From IMG/VR virus record IMGVR_UViG_3300003267_000152, positions 1 to 35,943 of that record: a DNA stretch of 35,943 nt; one strand, 5' to 3'. How positions within the stretch are numbered: position 1 is the stretch's first letter; every line of letters starts with the position of its first letter. Below, in pieces: positions 17,579 to 25,307 of this stretch. Both the position numbers and the translations under genes were made by a program. The stretch comes from a virus. The notes below the pieces were generated by a model that searched no databases, was not told where the DNA came from, and saw only the letters and a list, made by a program, of their open reading frames with translations.

Positions 17579-17587
17579 TGTGGATAA
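17579..17587 (-). promoter_or_regulatory. isolated DnaA box in capsid leader
   Basis: TTATCCACA on the minus strand, an exact match to the high-affinity DnaA box. Its end overlaps the -10 element of the capsid promoter candidate by two bases. Bound DnaA would be placed to repress or time this promoter. Other perfect copies in the window are clustered at 26.9-27.1 kb plus one at 31175. Confidence 0.45.
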
Positions 17588-17614
17588 CTTAGACCGCGGT
17601 CAGGAAGGCGTCAA
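17586..17614 (-). promoter_or_regulatory. candidate sigma-70 promoter for capsid gene
   Basis: On the minus strand, TTGACG (17614-17609) is followed after 17 bases by TAAGTT (17591-17586). The -35 matches at 5 of 6 positions but the -10 at only 3 of 6. The spacer contains a perfect 10-base palindrome, GACCGCGGTC (17592-17601), an operator-like element. Location just after the scaffold stop and about 210 bases before the capsid ATG supports a role in capsid overexpression. Confidence 0.4.
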
Positions 17615-17618
17615 GCCC

Positions 17619-18596
17619 CTACTGCTGGCGGCCGACCACCTGGACGTCGGGGCCGGTCCCGACCTTGAGCGCGAGCAGCCGGCGGTACTCCGCCAGCTTG
17701 CCCTGGTCGAGGTCGATGGGCCGCTCGCCCTTCTCGTTCGGCTTGAGCAGCACGGCAATCTGCGCGTCCAGCGCAGCGCCGTCGCCAGTCCCGCCCTCGT
17801 TCGGGGCCTTGCCGGCCTGGCGCATCATGCCGAGCAGGGTCTCGACCATGCGGAAGCCGCCCGCCGTGGTCGTGACGTGGCGGTAGTCCTCGAACTGCTC
17901 CTCCGAGAGGTTCGCCCGGGCCCATGCCGTCACGTCGTTGACGCGCTGCTGGCCGTTCTCGCCGAGCGCGTCGAGCTCGGCCTTGAGGTCGACCGCGCTG
18001 CGCGTCGCCTCCCACTTCACGAACTCATGGAGCGCCTGGGTGAAGACCTCCTGGCTCATGCCCGCGTTGCGGGCGATGGCCTGGAAGCCCTTGAGGAGCG
18101 GATGGTCCTTGTCGAACTCGCCCTCGACCAGCGGCTTGCCGTCCTTGTCGGTCGGGAGCGTCAGCTCGTAGTCGACCGGCTTGCCGTCCTTGTCGACCGG
18201 GGCGCCCTTGAAGCCGCCCATCTTGGCGGCCTGCTCGCCGAACTTCTTGGCGAGCTCGCCGTTGGCGACGCCGAGCTTGGCGAGCGTGGCGACCGCGTCG
18301 AGCTTGCCGTCCGCGCCCATGACGCGGTACTTCTCCGGCACCGCTTCGTGCGCGAGGCCCGCCTTGGCGAGCGTGGCCGCATAGTCGACCTTGCCGTCCT
18401 TGCCCTTGACGTGGTGCTCGGCGGCGATGGTCTCGATGGCCGGCGGGCCCTTCTGGCCCTTGTCGCCCTCGCCCCCCTTGCCGTCGCCGGCCTTCTGGCC
18501 CGCGGTGTCGGCGAGCGACTGGTGCTCGTCGCCGCCCTTGTTCTGGTCGTCAGCGCCGCCGGCGCCGCCGCCCTGGTCCTCGGTCTCCCCTGCCAT
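17619..18596 (-). CDS. scaffolding (capsid assembly) protein
   Basis: 325 residues beginning MAGETEDQGGG with CAGGAG as ribosome site. The first 50 residues are a Gly/Asp/Lys-rich disordered tail. The body is acidic and helical, with repeated PVDKDGKPVDYELTLPTDKDG-type segments that also occur in podovirus scaffolds. The C-terminal part (LDQGKLAEYRRLLALKV) forms a helix probably used to bind the capsid. It lies between portal and capsid genes, the canonical place. The protein guides procapsid assembly and leaves the head before packaging. Confidence 0.82.
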   Translation of the reverse strand: MAGETEDQGGGAGGADDQNKGGDEHQSLADTAGQKAGDGKGGEGDKGQKGPPAIETIAAEHHVKGKDGKVDYAATLAKAGLAHEAVPEKYRVMGADGKLDAVATLAKLGVANGELAKKFGEQAAKMGGFKGAPVDKDGKPVDYELTLPTDKDGKPLVEGEFDKDHPLLKGFQAIARNAGMSQEVFTQALHEFVKWEATRSAVDLKAELDALGENGQQRVNDVTAWARANLSEEQFEDYRHVTTTAGGFRMVETLLGMMRQAGKAPNEGGTGDGAALDAQIAVLLKPNEKGERPIDLDQGKLAEYRRLLALKVGTGPDVQVVGRQQ

Positions 18597-18611
18597 GTTC
18601 TGCTCCTGGGT

Positions 18612-18914
18612 CTACTTGCTCGACGGGTCTCGCGCCAGCTCCATCTGGCGCAGGATGCCGCGGACGAGGTCGGCGCGGCCTTCGCGGATGCCGGCCTCGA
18701 ACTGCGTCGCGGTCGGGTGAACGGTGGGCTGGAGGATGGTCGCGCGGACCATCTGCTCCAGGATGCGCTTGCCGTCGTCGCTCTCGAAGACGCGCCGGTA
18801 GCAGCTCGCCAGCTCGAGCATCGCGGAACGCTGCTCGGTCGTGAGCTTGCTGGTGTCGGAGAGGTCGAGCGGGCTCCAGCCCGCGCGCTTGAGCAGGTCG
18901 TCGAGGTGACTCAC
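18612..18914 (-). CDS. Bbp19-like small phage protein
   Basis: 100 residues from a GTG that overlaps the portal stop (GTGA). The core, ASCYRRVFESDDGKRILEQM then HPTATQFEAGIREGRADLV, matches the pattern of Bbp19-like proteins: 'F.t..G..vLe.l' and 'aye.GrR..v..I'. These are often encoded next to the portal. The biochemical role is unknown; head morphogenesis is likely by position. No membrane segment is seen. A longer upstream frame antisense to nothing real is rejected because the GTG is coupled to the portal stop. Confidence 0.7.
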   Translation of the reverse strand: MSHLDDLLKRAGWSPLDLSDTSKLTTEQRSAMLELASCYRRVFESDDGKRILEQMVRATILQPTVHPTATQFEAGIREGRADLVRGILRQMELARDPSSK

Positions 18915-20497
18915 GCCGGCGCCCCGCCTCGCTGCTGGATGGCCTGCGCTCCCGCGGCGACCGTCTTCTTGAGCTCCGCCTGCTCCTCCTCGGTACGGAT
19001 GAGCGACTGGTCGAGCCCGGTCTTGCGACCGACGAACGCGGGGATGGCCTCGGTCTTGAAGCCGAGGTTGACGATTTCGGGACCGAGCGGCGCGCACACC
19101 TCGAGCGCGCGAGAGAGCGCGAGCAGGTCTTCGGTGTCCTGCGCCCGGGCGAGCGGGCTCACGTACTTGAGCGTGATGAGCTTGCCGTCGACCTTGAGCG
19201 GCGGAATCTTGCCGCGGCGGACAAGAATGTCCGTCGCGCGGCGCACGATGGCGGTGAGCAGCTCGCTCTGGATGCGGCCGAACATCGCGCCCTGCTGCTG
19301 GAGCAGGTCGCGGTCTTCGATGGCGACCTCGGTCGCGGTCTGGACCGGACCCTCGCGGCGCCGCGTGTCGACCATCAGCGTCTTACGAATGTCCTCGCGG
19401 AGCTGGAGAATCATGTCCTGGCTGATGGCGAAGTTGCCGCCCATGTCGAGCGCGCGCAGCGACGGGTTGCCGTCGGCGTTGCTGGCGACCGGGATGATGG
19501 TCGCCGGGGCGAACTGCGCGGTGTAGGGGTTGAGCACGCCATCGCTGACCGAGGTGAACGGCGGCGCAATCTGGAGCGCGGAGTGGCGGAGCTGGAACTC
19601 CACCATCGCGTTGAGCGTCCTGATGTTGGGCAGCGCCTTGAGCACGTTGCCGCGGCCGTACAGCTCGCCCGGTCGCACGCTCGCGCGCGCGACGATGTAC
19701 GGGCCGGTCAGGCCGTAGTCGTAGCGCCACACCACCTCGTCCTGGTCGATGACCACGCCGTAGTAGTGGCCGTCCTTGGGACGGAAGACGCATCCGTAGG
19801 TGAGCGTGACCGGCGCCTCGGGGTTCTCCTTCACGCCCTTCTTGGTCTTGGTCGTGAGCTTGATGCCGGGGAACATCCGCTCGATGTTGCGGCCGCGCGG
19901 CTTGCGCTCGAGCCAGCAGGTCTCGACCGTGCCCCACGGGCCCTCCTCGAGCTCGATTTCGGCGAGCGGGACCGAACGGAACTCGAGCACGCGCTCGCCG
20001 TCGCCTTCGTCGCACGTCAGCGCGCACGTACCGACCATGAGGTCTTGGTAGCACTCGGCGAGCACGCTCGAGAGGTTGCTGTGGTTGAGGTGCTGGAACA
20101 GGACGTTGGTCGCGTCCTGGAGCTGCTCGAGGATGGCGGGGTCTTCGGACTCTTGCGGGTTGACCTCGGAGCCCGGACCGTACTGGCACCACTCGCGCCA
20201 GCTCGGCGTGAGCATGGACTGGAGCAGATTCGCGGCCTCGTCGACCGCGGCCACGGCGGTCGAGTCGTACAGCTCACGGCCGAGCTTCTCGCCCTCGCTG
20301 CCCTCGGTGAAGTAGAAGGTCTCGCGCTGCGGCAGCGCGTACTCGTAGGCTTCGCGGTAGATGGCGACCCACTTGGTCTTGCGCTCGGCCGCCTTCTTGC
20401 GACGGTCGAGGAGCGCCTTGGCGTTCTCGAGGTCGGGCGGGAGCAGCGCGAGGAGCCGCGGCCCGTTGACCGGCTTGGTGGGGAGAGCGCGCTTCAC
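18911..20497 (-). CDS. portal (head-tail connector) protein
   Basis: 528 residues, the typical size of T7 gp8-like connectors. The start is GTG overlapping the previous TGA. The N-terminal region has KWVAIYREAYEYALPQRETF and LYDSTAVAAVDEAANLLQSMLTPSWREW, diagnostic of the podovirus head-to-tail connector family. ARASVRPGELYGRGNVLKALPNIRTLN and a clip/crown helical region DTRRREGPVQTATEVAIEDRD follow. Twelve copies form the DNA channel at the head vertex and bind terminase and tubular A. It is followed by Bbp19-like and scaffold genes. Confidence 0.92.
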   Translation of the reverse strand: MKRALPTKPVNGPRLLALLPPDLENAKALLDRRKKAAERKTKWVAIYREAYEYALPQRETFYFTEGSEGEKLGRELYDSTAVAAVDEAANLLQSMLTPSWREWCQYGPGSEVNPQESEDPAILEQLQDATNVLFQHLNHSNLSSVLAECYQDLMVGTCALTCDEGDGERVLEFRSVPLAEIELEEGPWGTVETCWLERKPRGRNIERMFPGIKLTTKTKKGVKENPEAPVTLTYGCVFRPKDGHYYGVVIDQDEVVWRYDYGLTGPYIVARASVRPGELYGRGNVLKALPNIRTLNAMVEFQLRHSALQIAPPFTSVSDGVLNPYTAQFAPATIIPVASNADGNPSLRALDMGGNFAISQDMILQLREDIRKTLMVDTRRREGPVQTATEVAIEDRDLLQQQGAMFGRIQSELLTAIVRRATDILVRRGKIPPLKVDGKLITLKYVSPLARAQDTEDLLALSRALEVCAPLGPEIVNLGFKTEAIPAFVGRKTGLDQSLIRTEEEQAELKKTVAAGAQAIQQRGGAPA

Positions 20498-20811
20498 TTC
20501 GCCGCCGTGATGCCGCCGCCACCACCACCGCCGAATCCACCACCGCCACCGCCACCGCCGCCGGCGCCACCACCGCCGCCGCCGCCCCGACCGCGCGAGG
20601 TGAACGAGCCGCCAGCGGTCGCGGCGCCGGTATCAGCGAGCGACGCCGGCACGATGCCGGTGAGGAGCTGTTGGATGCCGAGGCGACCGCGGAGCAGCGC
20701 CTTCTTGCGCGCGTTCTCGAGTCGGTCGAGCCGGTCGAGCTCGTTGGTGTTGCGCTTGCGGAGGTACTGCTCCTCCTGCGTCGGGGGCGGAACCTTCGGG
20801 GAGCTGCCCAT
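20494..20811 (-). CDS. small head-region protein with polyglycine tail
   Basis: 105 residues. The N-terminal half is charged and helical (PPPTQEEQYLRKRNTNELDRLDRLEN), then comes a short RLGIQQLLTG segment. Residues about 75-100 are almost all glycine, broken by single Ala, Phe and Arg, ending ITAAK. Similar small proteins starting with a 'K.P.PT..E..YL' phrase occur just upstream of podovirus portals; function is unknown. The polyglycine is probably disordered. Its GGC/GGT repeats are slippage-prone, so the length may vary between relatives or assemblies. Confidence 0.7.
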   Translation of the reverse strand: MGSSPKVPPPTQEEQYLRKRNTNELDRLDRLENARKKALLRGRLGIQQLLTGIVPASLADTGAATAGGSFTSRGRGGGGGGGAGGGGGGGGGFGGGGGGGITAAK

Positions 20812-20812
20812 G

Positions 20813-20950
20813 TCAGCGGCCCGAACCCGGCGCCGGCCGGACCATGCGCTGCGCGTGACCGCCGCCGGTGGGGATGACGGCAGCGAGGCCCTTGCCCTTC
20901 GCTTCGCCGTTGCGGAACTGGCCGGGGAACTTGGACTTGAGCATACCCAT
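20813..20950 (-). CDS. short basic hypothetical protein
   Basis: 45 residues; ATG overlaps the upstream TGA (TGATG) and the stop lies one base before the next start. Sequence MGMLKSKFPGQFRN then GGGHAQRMVRPAPG is basic and lacks hydrophobic segments. It is too short to place in a family. The tight packing between two real genes and the coupled start are the evidence. It probably belongs to the head assembly group. Confidence 0.5.
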   Translation of the reverse strand: MGMLKSKFPGQFRNGEAKGKGLAAVIPTGGGHAQRMVRPAPGSGR

Positions 20951-21405
20951 CACGCTCTCCTCACCGATGACCGCACGCGCCCGGCGTGCTCGAGGTGCCG
21001 GAGCAGGCCCTCCGGCGTGAACGGGCCCCATCCTCGCACGCCGAGCACGTGCTTCGCCAGCTCCACGCAGGACCAGGGCGCGACCAGCCAGGGAACCCGT
21101 TGCCGGTACTGCGCCCTATACCCCACCACCTCGACCATGCGCGTCCAACCCTCGGGGAGGAGCGACGGGAGCGGCTCGGTCGAGAGGCCGAGGAGCCTGA
21201 CGTCAAGGTAGTCGAGCCGGAAGTCGAGCGCCAGCCAGGCCACGTCGGCCCGCACGATGACGAAGACATGGGCCAGGTCGGGGTCTAGGAACCGGCTCCA
21301 CCAGTAGGGGCGGTCGGCGCGGGTGAACACCAGCCAGGCCGTGACCGGGGCGAAGCCGGCGGGCACGTCCGCGAGCGATGCCTGTGGGAACTTGACCCAG
21401 GTCAA
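20950..21405 (-). CDS. papain-like (permuted NlpC/P60-type) protein, putative
   Basis: 151 residues. Two conserved-looking blocks suggest a circularly permuted papain fold: a histidine in DPDLAHVFVIV (His46) and a cysteine at the start of a helix, PWSCVELAKHVLGV (Cys113), followed by FTPEGLLRHLE. In permuted NlpC/P60 proteins the His comes before the Cys, as here. Such proteins between terminase and portal are common in podoviruses and usually unnamed. Possible roles are processing of capsid or scaffold, or wall hydrolysis in the particle. Assignment is by pattern only. Confidence 0.55.
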   Translation of the reverse strand: MTWVKFPQASLADVPAGFAPVTAWLVFTRADRPYWWSRFLDPDLAHVFVIVRADVAWLALDFRLDYLDVRLLGLSTEPLPSLLPEGWTRMVEVVGYRAQYRQRVPWLVAPWSCVELAKHVLGVRGWGPFTPEGLLRHLEHAGRVRSSVRRA

Positions 21406-22952
21406 CGCTTAGGCCCAAACGGCGACCAGGTCTGCTTGACCACCACCACGCCGGCGCCCTGGACGCCGAGGGTCTGACCGACCTTCGCGTTCTCGCCGCC
21501 GCCGAGCAGGCCGTACTCGCACGCCTCGACGACGTGACTGTACTCGTTCTTGTCGGGCGCGTCCTTGAAACGGTCGGTGCCCGCGACCTGGAGCCGCTTG
21601 TAGCAGAAGCCGCCGGCCAGGCCCTTCGCCAGCACGCGGCACTTCGGCGAGACCAGGAATCCCGGCTTGCCGTTGACCAGGCGCGTGAGCGGGCGCGTGA
21701 GCGCGGCGCGGCGCAGGGTGGTGTCGTTGCTGATGGCCGCGCGGACCGGGATGCCGCCGGCGCGCAGGATGCCCATGACGCTCTCGGAGTCGGTCTGGGC
21801 CCGGTTGTCGCCGGAAGGGTCGCCGATGAACTCGAAGCGCAGGCCGGGCGCCAGGAGCGCAAGGTCGGCGAGCTTGGCCTGGAGCAGGGGCAGGAACCCG
21901 ACCGCGTCGAGGTCGATGGCGACCACCTCGTCGAGCGCGAGCCATTGGCCGCTGACCTGGCGCTGGAGGAACGCCGCCGCCGGGGTGAGACCGAAATCGA
22001 GCCCGACGATGATGGGCAGGTTGGCGGTCGGCAGGAGCGGCGCCGTGGCGAGGTGGATGGTGCTGTTGAACTCGGGGTGGACCGGCTTGCCGTCGACCGC
22101 GAAGCCGCGGAGGTTGGCGAGGTTGACCCGAATCCAGTCCTCCTTGTTGCCGTAGAGCTGGCGCTCGTAGTAGCCGGCCGCGAGGTTCTGGAGGTTCTCG
22201 GCGTTGGGGTTGACCACCCACCGCTCGCCCTGGCGGATGACGCCGCCGGGCTGGACGTAGAAGGCGAACGTGCCTGGCTTGTACCTCGCCTCTCCCTTGG
22301 GCAGCTCGCCGCGCGCGGCCTGGTCCATCAGCGCCGCGAGCCAATGGTCGTCGTCGGGCGCGTTGTAGTCCATCAGCACCCGGTAGTCCTCGGGCGGCGC
22401 ATCCTCGGGGCGTTGGGTGCGGCCGATGCGACCGCGGAGCATCGAGAGCACCGCGTAGGGCTGCTCCTTGGCCTCGTTCATCCACCCGAACGTCGCCTGG
22501 TAGCCGCGCAGCTTCTTGACGTGGTCCTCGCGGTCGAGCGCCAGGAAGACGACGTCGTGCTCGACGTAGGTACCGTCCTCGAGGTGGAAACGCAGCTCAT
22601 GGACCGGCGGGTGGTCCTGCTTGAACCGGCCGAGCTCGTCGGTGAAGACGCCGCGCCAGTCGCGGATGGTGGTGCCGATGAGGTCGGGGTAGGTGTTGCG
22701 GGTGACGATGGTGAGCCCGCGGCGCGTGCCGTCGCGCTGCGGCCTGACCTCGGTGATGAGCTTGAACAGCTTGGCGAGCACCCCGTTGGTCTTCGCCGAG
22801 CCGAGCGGCCCCTGGATGCCCTCGACCTCGGCGTTGGAGAGGTGGAACGCCTCGAGCACCGGCCCCTGCGGCGCGAACCTGAACTCGAAGCTCACCTCGC
22901 GCGGGAAGGGGGCCGCGCGGAGGTTGAGCGGGCCGACCTGCTTGCCGCCCAT
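21402..22952 (-). CDS. terL: terminase large subunit
   Basis: 516 residues. The ATPase part has a Walker A-like GPLGSAKT (48-55), the adenine/arginine region RNTYPDLIGTTIRDW, and Walker B with catalytic Glu in TFGWMNEAKE (154-163). The nuclease part has the RNase H-like acidic residues in VGLDFGLT (Asp319), FIGDPSGDNR (Asp378) and the C-terminal NEYSHVVEACEY. The enzyme pumps DNA into the procapsid and cuts concatemers. The start ATG overlaps the upstream TGA. It is followed by the papain-like and portal genes. The type of DNA end it makes cannot be told from the sequence. Confidence 0.93.
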   Translation of the reverse strand: MGGKQVGPLNLRAAPFPREVSFEFRFAPQGPVLEAFHLSNAEVEGIQGPLGSAKTNGVLAKLFKLITEVRPQRDGTRRGLTIVTRNTYPDLIGTTIRDWRGVFTDELGRFKQDHPPVHELRFHLEDGTYVEHDVVFLALDREDHVKKLRGYQATFGWMNEAKEQPYAVLSMLRGRIGRTQRPEDAPPEDYRVLMDYNAPDDDHWLAALMDQAARGELPKGEARYKPGTFAFYVQPGGVIRQGERWVVNPNAENLQNLAAGYYERQLYGNKEDWIRVNLANLRGFAVDGKPVHPEFNSTIHLATAPLLPTANLPIIVGLDFGLTPAAAFLQRQVSGQWLALDEVVAIDLDAVGFLPLLQAKLADLALLAPGLRFEFIGDPSGDNRAQTDSESVMGILRAGGIPVRAAISNDTTLRRAALTRPLTRLVNGKPGFLVSPKCRVLAKGLAGGFCYKRLQVAGTDRFKDAPDKNEYSHVVEACEYGLLGGGENAKVGQTLGVQGAGVVVVKQTWSPFGPKR

Positions 22953-23101
22953 CAGTAGCCGAGCCAGCTATCCAGGAACCCGCCGAGCAGCCACAGGCCG
23001 AGCAGGAGGGCGATGCCGCCATACTCGCGCCAGAGCTGGCGCCGGCGCGCGCGGCGTTGCTGGCGCGCCCACTCCTCGAGACCGCCGGGGCTACCGTACA
23101 T
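22952..23101 (-). CDS. small membrane protein between terminase genes
   Basis: 49 residues. A basic N-terminal half (WARQQRRARRRQLWREY) precedes a single hydrophobic segment GGIALLLGLWLLGGFLDSWL near the C-terminus. The ATG at 23101 lies inside the end of the small terminase gene (11-base overlap), and its TGA overlaps the large terminase ATG. The 'positive inside, then one short Gly/Leu helix' form resembles a pinholin or small inner-membrane anchor. It could be the missing holin, but location argues equally for a packaging-linked membrane factor. Confidence 0.55.
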   Translation of the reverse strand: MYGSPGGLEEWARQQRRARRRQLWREYGGIALLLGLWLLGGFLDSWLGY

Positions 23102-23696
23102 CGGCCTCGACCTCGACGTCGGCGACCTTGCGGCCAGACAGGTCGACGACCTTGACCCGGGCCCGGACCACGGCGCCCTCGTCGCCGAACATCTTGAGGA
23201 ACCGACCGAGGTCGCGGAGCGCGTCGAGCTTGTTGAGCAGCTTGACCTTGCGGATGGTCTCGACCTCGGTCTCCGCGTCGGCGTTGCCCTCGTCGTCCTC
23301 GCCCTTCTTGGTGCGGCTCGTCTTGACGTGCTCGACCTCGAAGCCAAGCAAGGCGCGGCGGGCGCGCTCCGGCATCTGGGGCACGGGGAGCAGGTTGCCG
23401 TCGGCGTCGTAGAAGTCGGCCGGGTCCAGGAAGGCGACGTTGCGGAACTCGTTGACCACCTCCTTGACCGTGACCAGGGCGGTGTCCTCGAGCTCGGTGC
23501 GGTGCCTGGCGAGCGCAGCCTGGACCGCCGGCATGGCGAGCATCCGGGAGCCGGCCGCGTCGGGTCGCTTGCCCTTGAACCCGCACCGCACGATGGCGTC
23601 GGTCGCGTTGAGGTCTTTGAGGTACTCGGCGACGAACCGCTCCTGACCGACGACGGTCTTGGTGCGCTTGGTCTTGGTCGCGCGCTTGCCGCTCAC
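23091..23696 (-). CDS. terS: terminase small subunit
   Basis: 201 residues from a GTG overlapping the previous TGA (GTGA). The N-terminal DNA-binding domain has the Terminase_2 signature RFVAEYLKDLNATDAIVRCGF then GSRMLAMPAVQAALA (residues 20-63). A central NVAFLDPADFYDADGN block and a coiled region follow. The C-terminus, with RKVKLLNKLDALRDLGRFL, is the usual oligomerisation or TerL-contact part. It recognises the packaging site and recruits the large subunit encoded next but one. The basic N-terminal tail KRATKTKRTK suits DNA binding. Confidence 0.9.
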   Translation of the reverse strand: MSGKRATKTKRTKTVVGQERFVAEYLKDLNATDAIVRCGFKGKRPDAAGSRMLAMPAVQAALARHRTELEDTALVTVKEVVNEFRNVAFLDPADFYDADGNLLPVPQMPERARRALLGFEVEHVKTSRTKKGEDDEGNADAETEVETIRKVKLLNKLDALRDLGRFLKMFGDEGAVVRARVKVVDLSGRKVADVEVEADVR

Positions 23697-24244
23697 GTGG
23701 CGAACTCCAGTCGGCGCATGACCTCGAGCTCGAGGGTGGCGCGGTCGGTGTCGGGCAGGTAGTCCTGGAGGGCCAAGTCTAGCAGCGGGCTCCAGACGTC
23801 GCGCTCGAATCGGTCCTGGCTCATGGCATCGAAGGCGATGCTCTCGACGTCGAGCACGGAGCGCCCATCGGGGAGCAGCATCAGCTCGAACAGGCCGAGC
23901 TTGACCTTGACCTCCTTGAGGAAGGCGCGCATCGGCGGCGGCGGGTCGCGCCGGTCCGCCTCGCGCATGACCTCGAGCAGCGCGAACGCCTTGCGGTGGT
24001 GGCCGAGGTTGCGCGGTCGCTTCACCACGCACTTGACCACCTCGCCGAGCGCCCACGTCCGCATGGACTCGCGGCTCGCGTCGTCGGCAGGCCGAACGCC
24101 TTGCGGCGTGCGGACGAGGTACAGCTCGAGCCCTGAACGCGCCGAACCCTGGCCCCGCTTCCCGGAATGGTCGGGGGCAACCGTCGACTCCCCACCCGCC
24201 TTCCGTGGCGAGCCAGAGCCAGGGTTGGGCGCGCTCTCGCCCAT
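23693..24244 (-). CDS. DUF1367-like phage protein
   Basis: 183 residues starting MGESAPNPGSG, with a TGATG junction to the deformylase. The first 40 residues are low-complexity. The rest has the pattern of DUF1367 proteins: LGEVVKCVVKRPRNLGHHRKAFALLEVM (a basic, helical block), then LPDGRSVLDVESIAFDAMSQDRFE. DUF1367 proteins are found in replication or Nin-like regions of phages; function is unknown. The low-complexity start may not be translated; an internal start near the SGLELYLVR segment is possible. Confidence 0.65.
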   Translation of the reverse strand: MGESAPNPGSGSPRKAGGESTVAPDHSGKRGQGSARSGLELYLVRTPQGVRPADDASRESMRTWALGEVVKCVVKRPRNLGHHRKAFALLEVMREADRRDPPPPMRAFLKEVKVKLGLFELMLLPDGRSVLDVESIAFDAMSQDRFERDVWSPLLDLALQDYLPDTDRATLELEVMRRLEFAT

Positions 24245-24789
24245 CAGCCGCCCGCCTTCGGGTGGCCCGGCGGGTAGGTCACGTCCTTGGCCCGCTCGGT
24301 GAAGTTGATGCCGTTGAGGTGGTCGACCTCATGCTGGACCACCGCGGCCTCGAGCATTTCGAGCCGGCGCACCTGGCGCTCGCCGTCGAGGTTCAAGAAG
24401 CTGACCTTGATGGTCTTGGACCGGACCGTGCGCCCGCTCACGCCAGGCTGCGAGAGGCACGCCTCGGTCCACTCGGCGCGGCCGGTGCGGATGCCGATTT
24501 CCGGGTTGACCATGACCTCGGGGTCGCGTCCGCCGCCCCGGGTGTGCCCGACGTCGAACACGATGACCCGGACCATCGCGCCGACCTGTGGCGCCGCGAG
24601 CCCGATGCCACCGTTGTCGTACATGGTCGCCAGCATCCGGCCGGCGAGCAGGGCCAGCGCGCGCCTGCCGTCGACGTCCATGCCGTCGAAGTCGACCGGA
24701 GCGGCCGGCGCGTGGAGCCGCGGGTCCGCGAACGGGATGAGCTCGAGCGGCTCGAAGGCCGGGAGCGGGGCCGGCTGGTCCTCGGTCAT
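24244..24789 (-). CDS. def: peptide deformylase
   Basis: 181 residues; ATG overlaps the preceding TGA (ATGA). All three metal-site motifs are visible: motif 1 GIGLAAPQVG (61-70), motif 2 EACLSQPG (109-116, Cys111 as metal ligand) and motif 3 QHEVDHLNG (152-160, with His153, Glu154, His157). Motif 2 has Ala in place of the usual Gly (EGCLS), a conservative change also seen in some phage enzymes. The enzyme removes formyl from nascent proteins; in phages it may support host translation late in infection. It lacks any targeting signal. It is the only clear host-metabolism-type enzyme in the window. Confidence 0.93.
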   Translation of the reverse strand: MTEDQPAPLPAFEPLELIPFADPRLHAPAAPVDFDGMDVDGRRALALLAGRMLATMYDNGGIGLAAPQVGAMVRVIVFDVGHTRGGGRDPEVMVNPEIGIRTGRAEWTEACLSQPGVSGRTVRSKTIKVSFLNLDGERQVRRLEMLEAAVVQHEVDHLNGINFTERAKDVTYPPGHPKAGG

Positions 24790-25307
24790 TGGAGCTTCCT
24801 GGGCAGCATGATGACGGCCCCCCTGCGCTTGGCTGACTCCTGGCCGACAGCATAGCGCAACGCCTGGCCGAGCGTAGGCTGATTCGTCAGCTCGCCGGCG
24901 GTGTCGGTGATGGCGCGGAGCGCCTCCTGGAAGTCGGTGTCGGTCCGCCCCGCGGTCTTCCACAGGGTCGCCAGCTCGCGGGCGCCGTCGTACCAGGCGG
25001 CCACGTCGAAGTCGACTGCGGCCTGGAGCAGCTCGGCCATCAGCTCCTTGACGCTGGCCTCGGTGGCGGTGAGCTGCTTCGCGCGGTGCGGCGCCTGGTC
25101 GCTGACGAGGTAGACCTCGACGTCGGCCTCGGTCTTCTCGTAGACCAGCCACCCGCGCTCGATGTTGCGGGCGACCACGTCGCGGCTCGCCTCGTGCGCC
25201 AGCGCCCGGCGGAAGTAGTACCGCATCCCGTCGCACGCGAGCACGCGGGTCGGGTCGCGCATCGCCTGGGACCGCTCGGGGGCGGCCTTGTCGACCTTCG
25301 CGGTCAC
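24786..25307 (-). CDS. hypothetical protein, 173 residues
   Basis: GTG start overlapping the TGA of the HNH nuclease gene (GTGA). The protein is soluble and helical, with a conserved-looking central part CDGMRYYFRRALAHEASRDV and ERGWLVYEKTEADVEVY, and a C-terminal QALRYAVGQESAKRRGAV. No enzymatic motif is recognised. It lies between a Ref-like nuclease and the deformylase in a tightly overlapped leftward operon. I can assign no function. Confidence 0.62.
   Translation of the reverse strand: MTAKVDKAAPERSQAMRDPTRVLACDGMRYYFRRALAHEASRDVVARNIERGWLVYEKTEADVEVYLVSDQAPHRAKQLTATEASVKELMAELLQAAVDFDVAAWYDGARELATLWKTAGRTDTDFQEALRAITDTAGELTNQPTLGQALRYAVGQESAKRRGAVIMLPRKLQ

Noticed and set aside
20520-20600. 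Polyproline protein on the plus strand
   Set aside because: It is the complement of the polyglycine codons of the minus-strand head protein; no start or ribosome site supports it.
23770-23790. TAGACT promoter-like hexamer on the minus strand within the DUF1367-like gene
   Set aside because: It codes for Leu-Asp in a conserved-looking helix and has no -35 at suitable distance.
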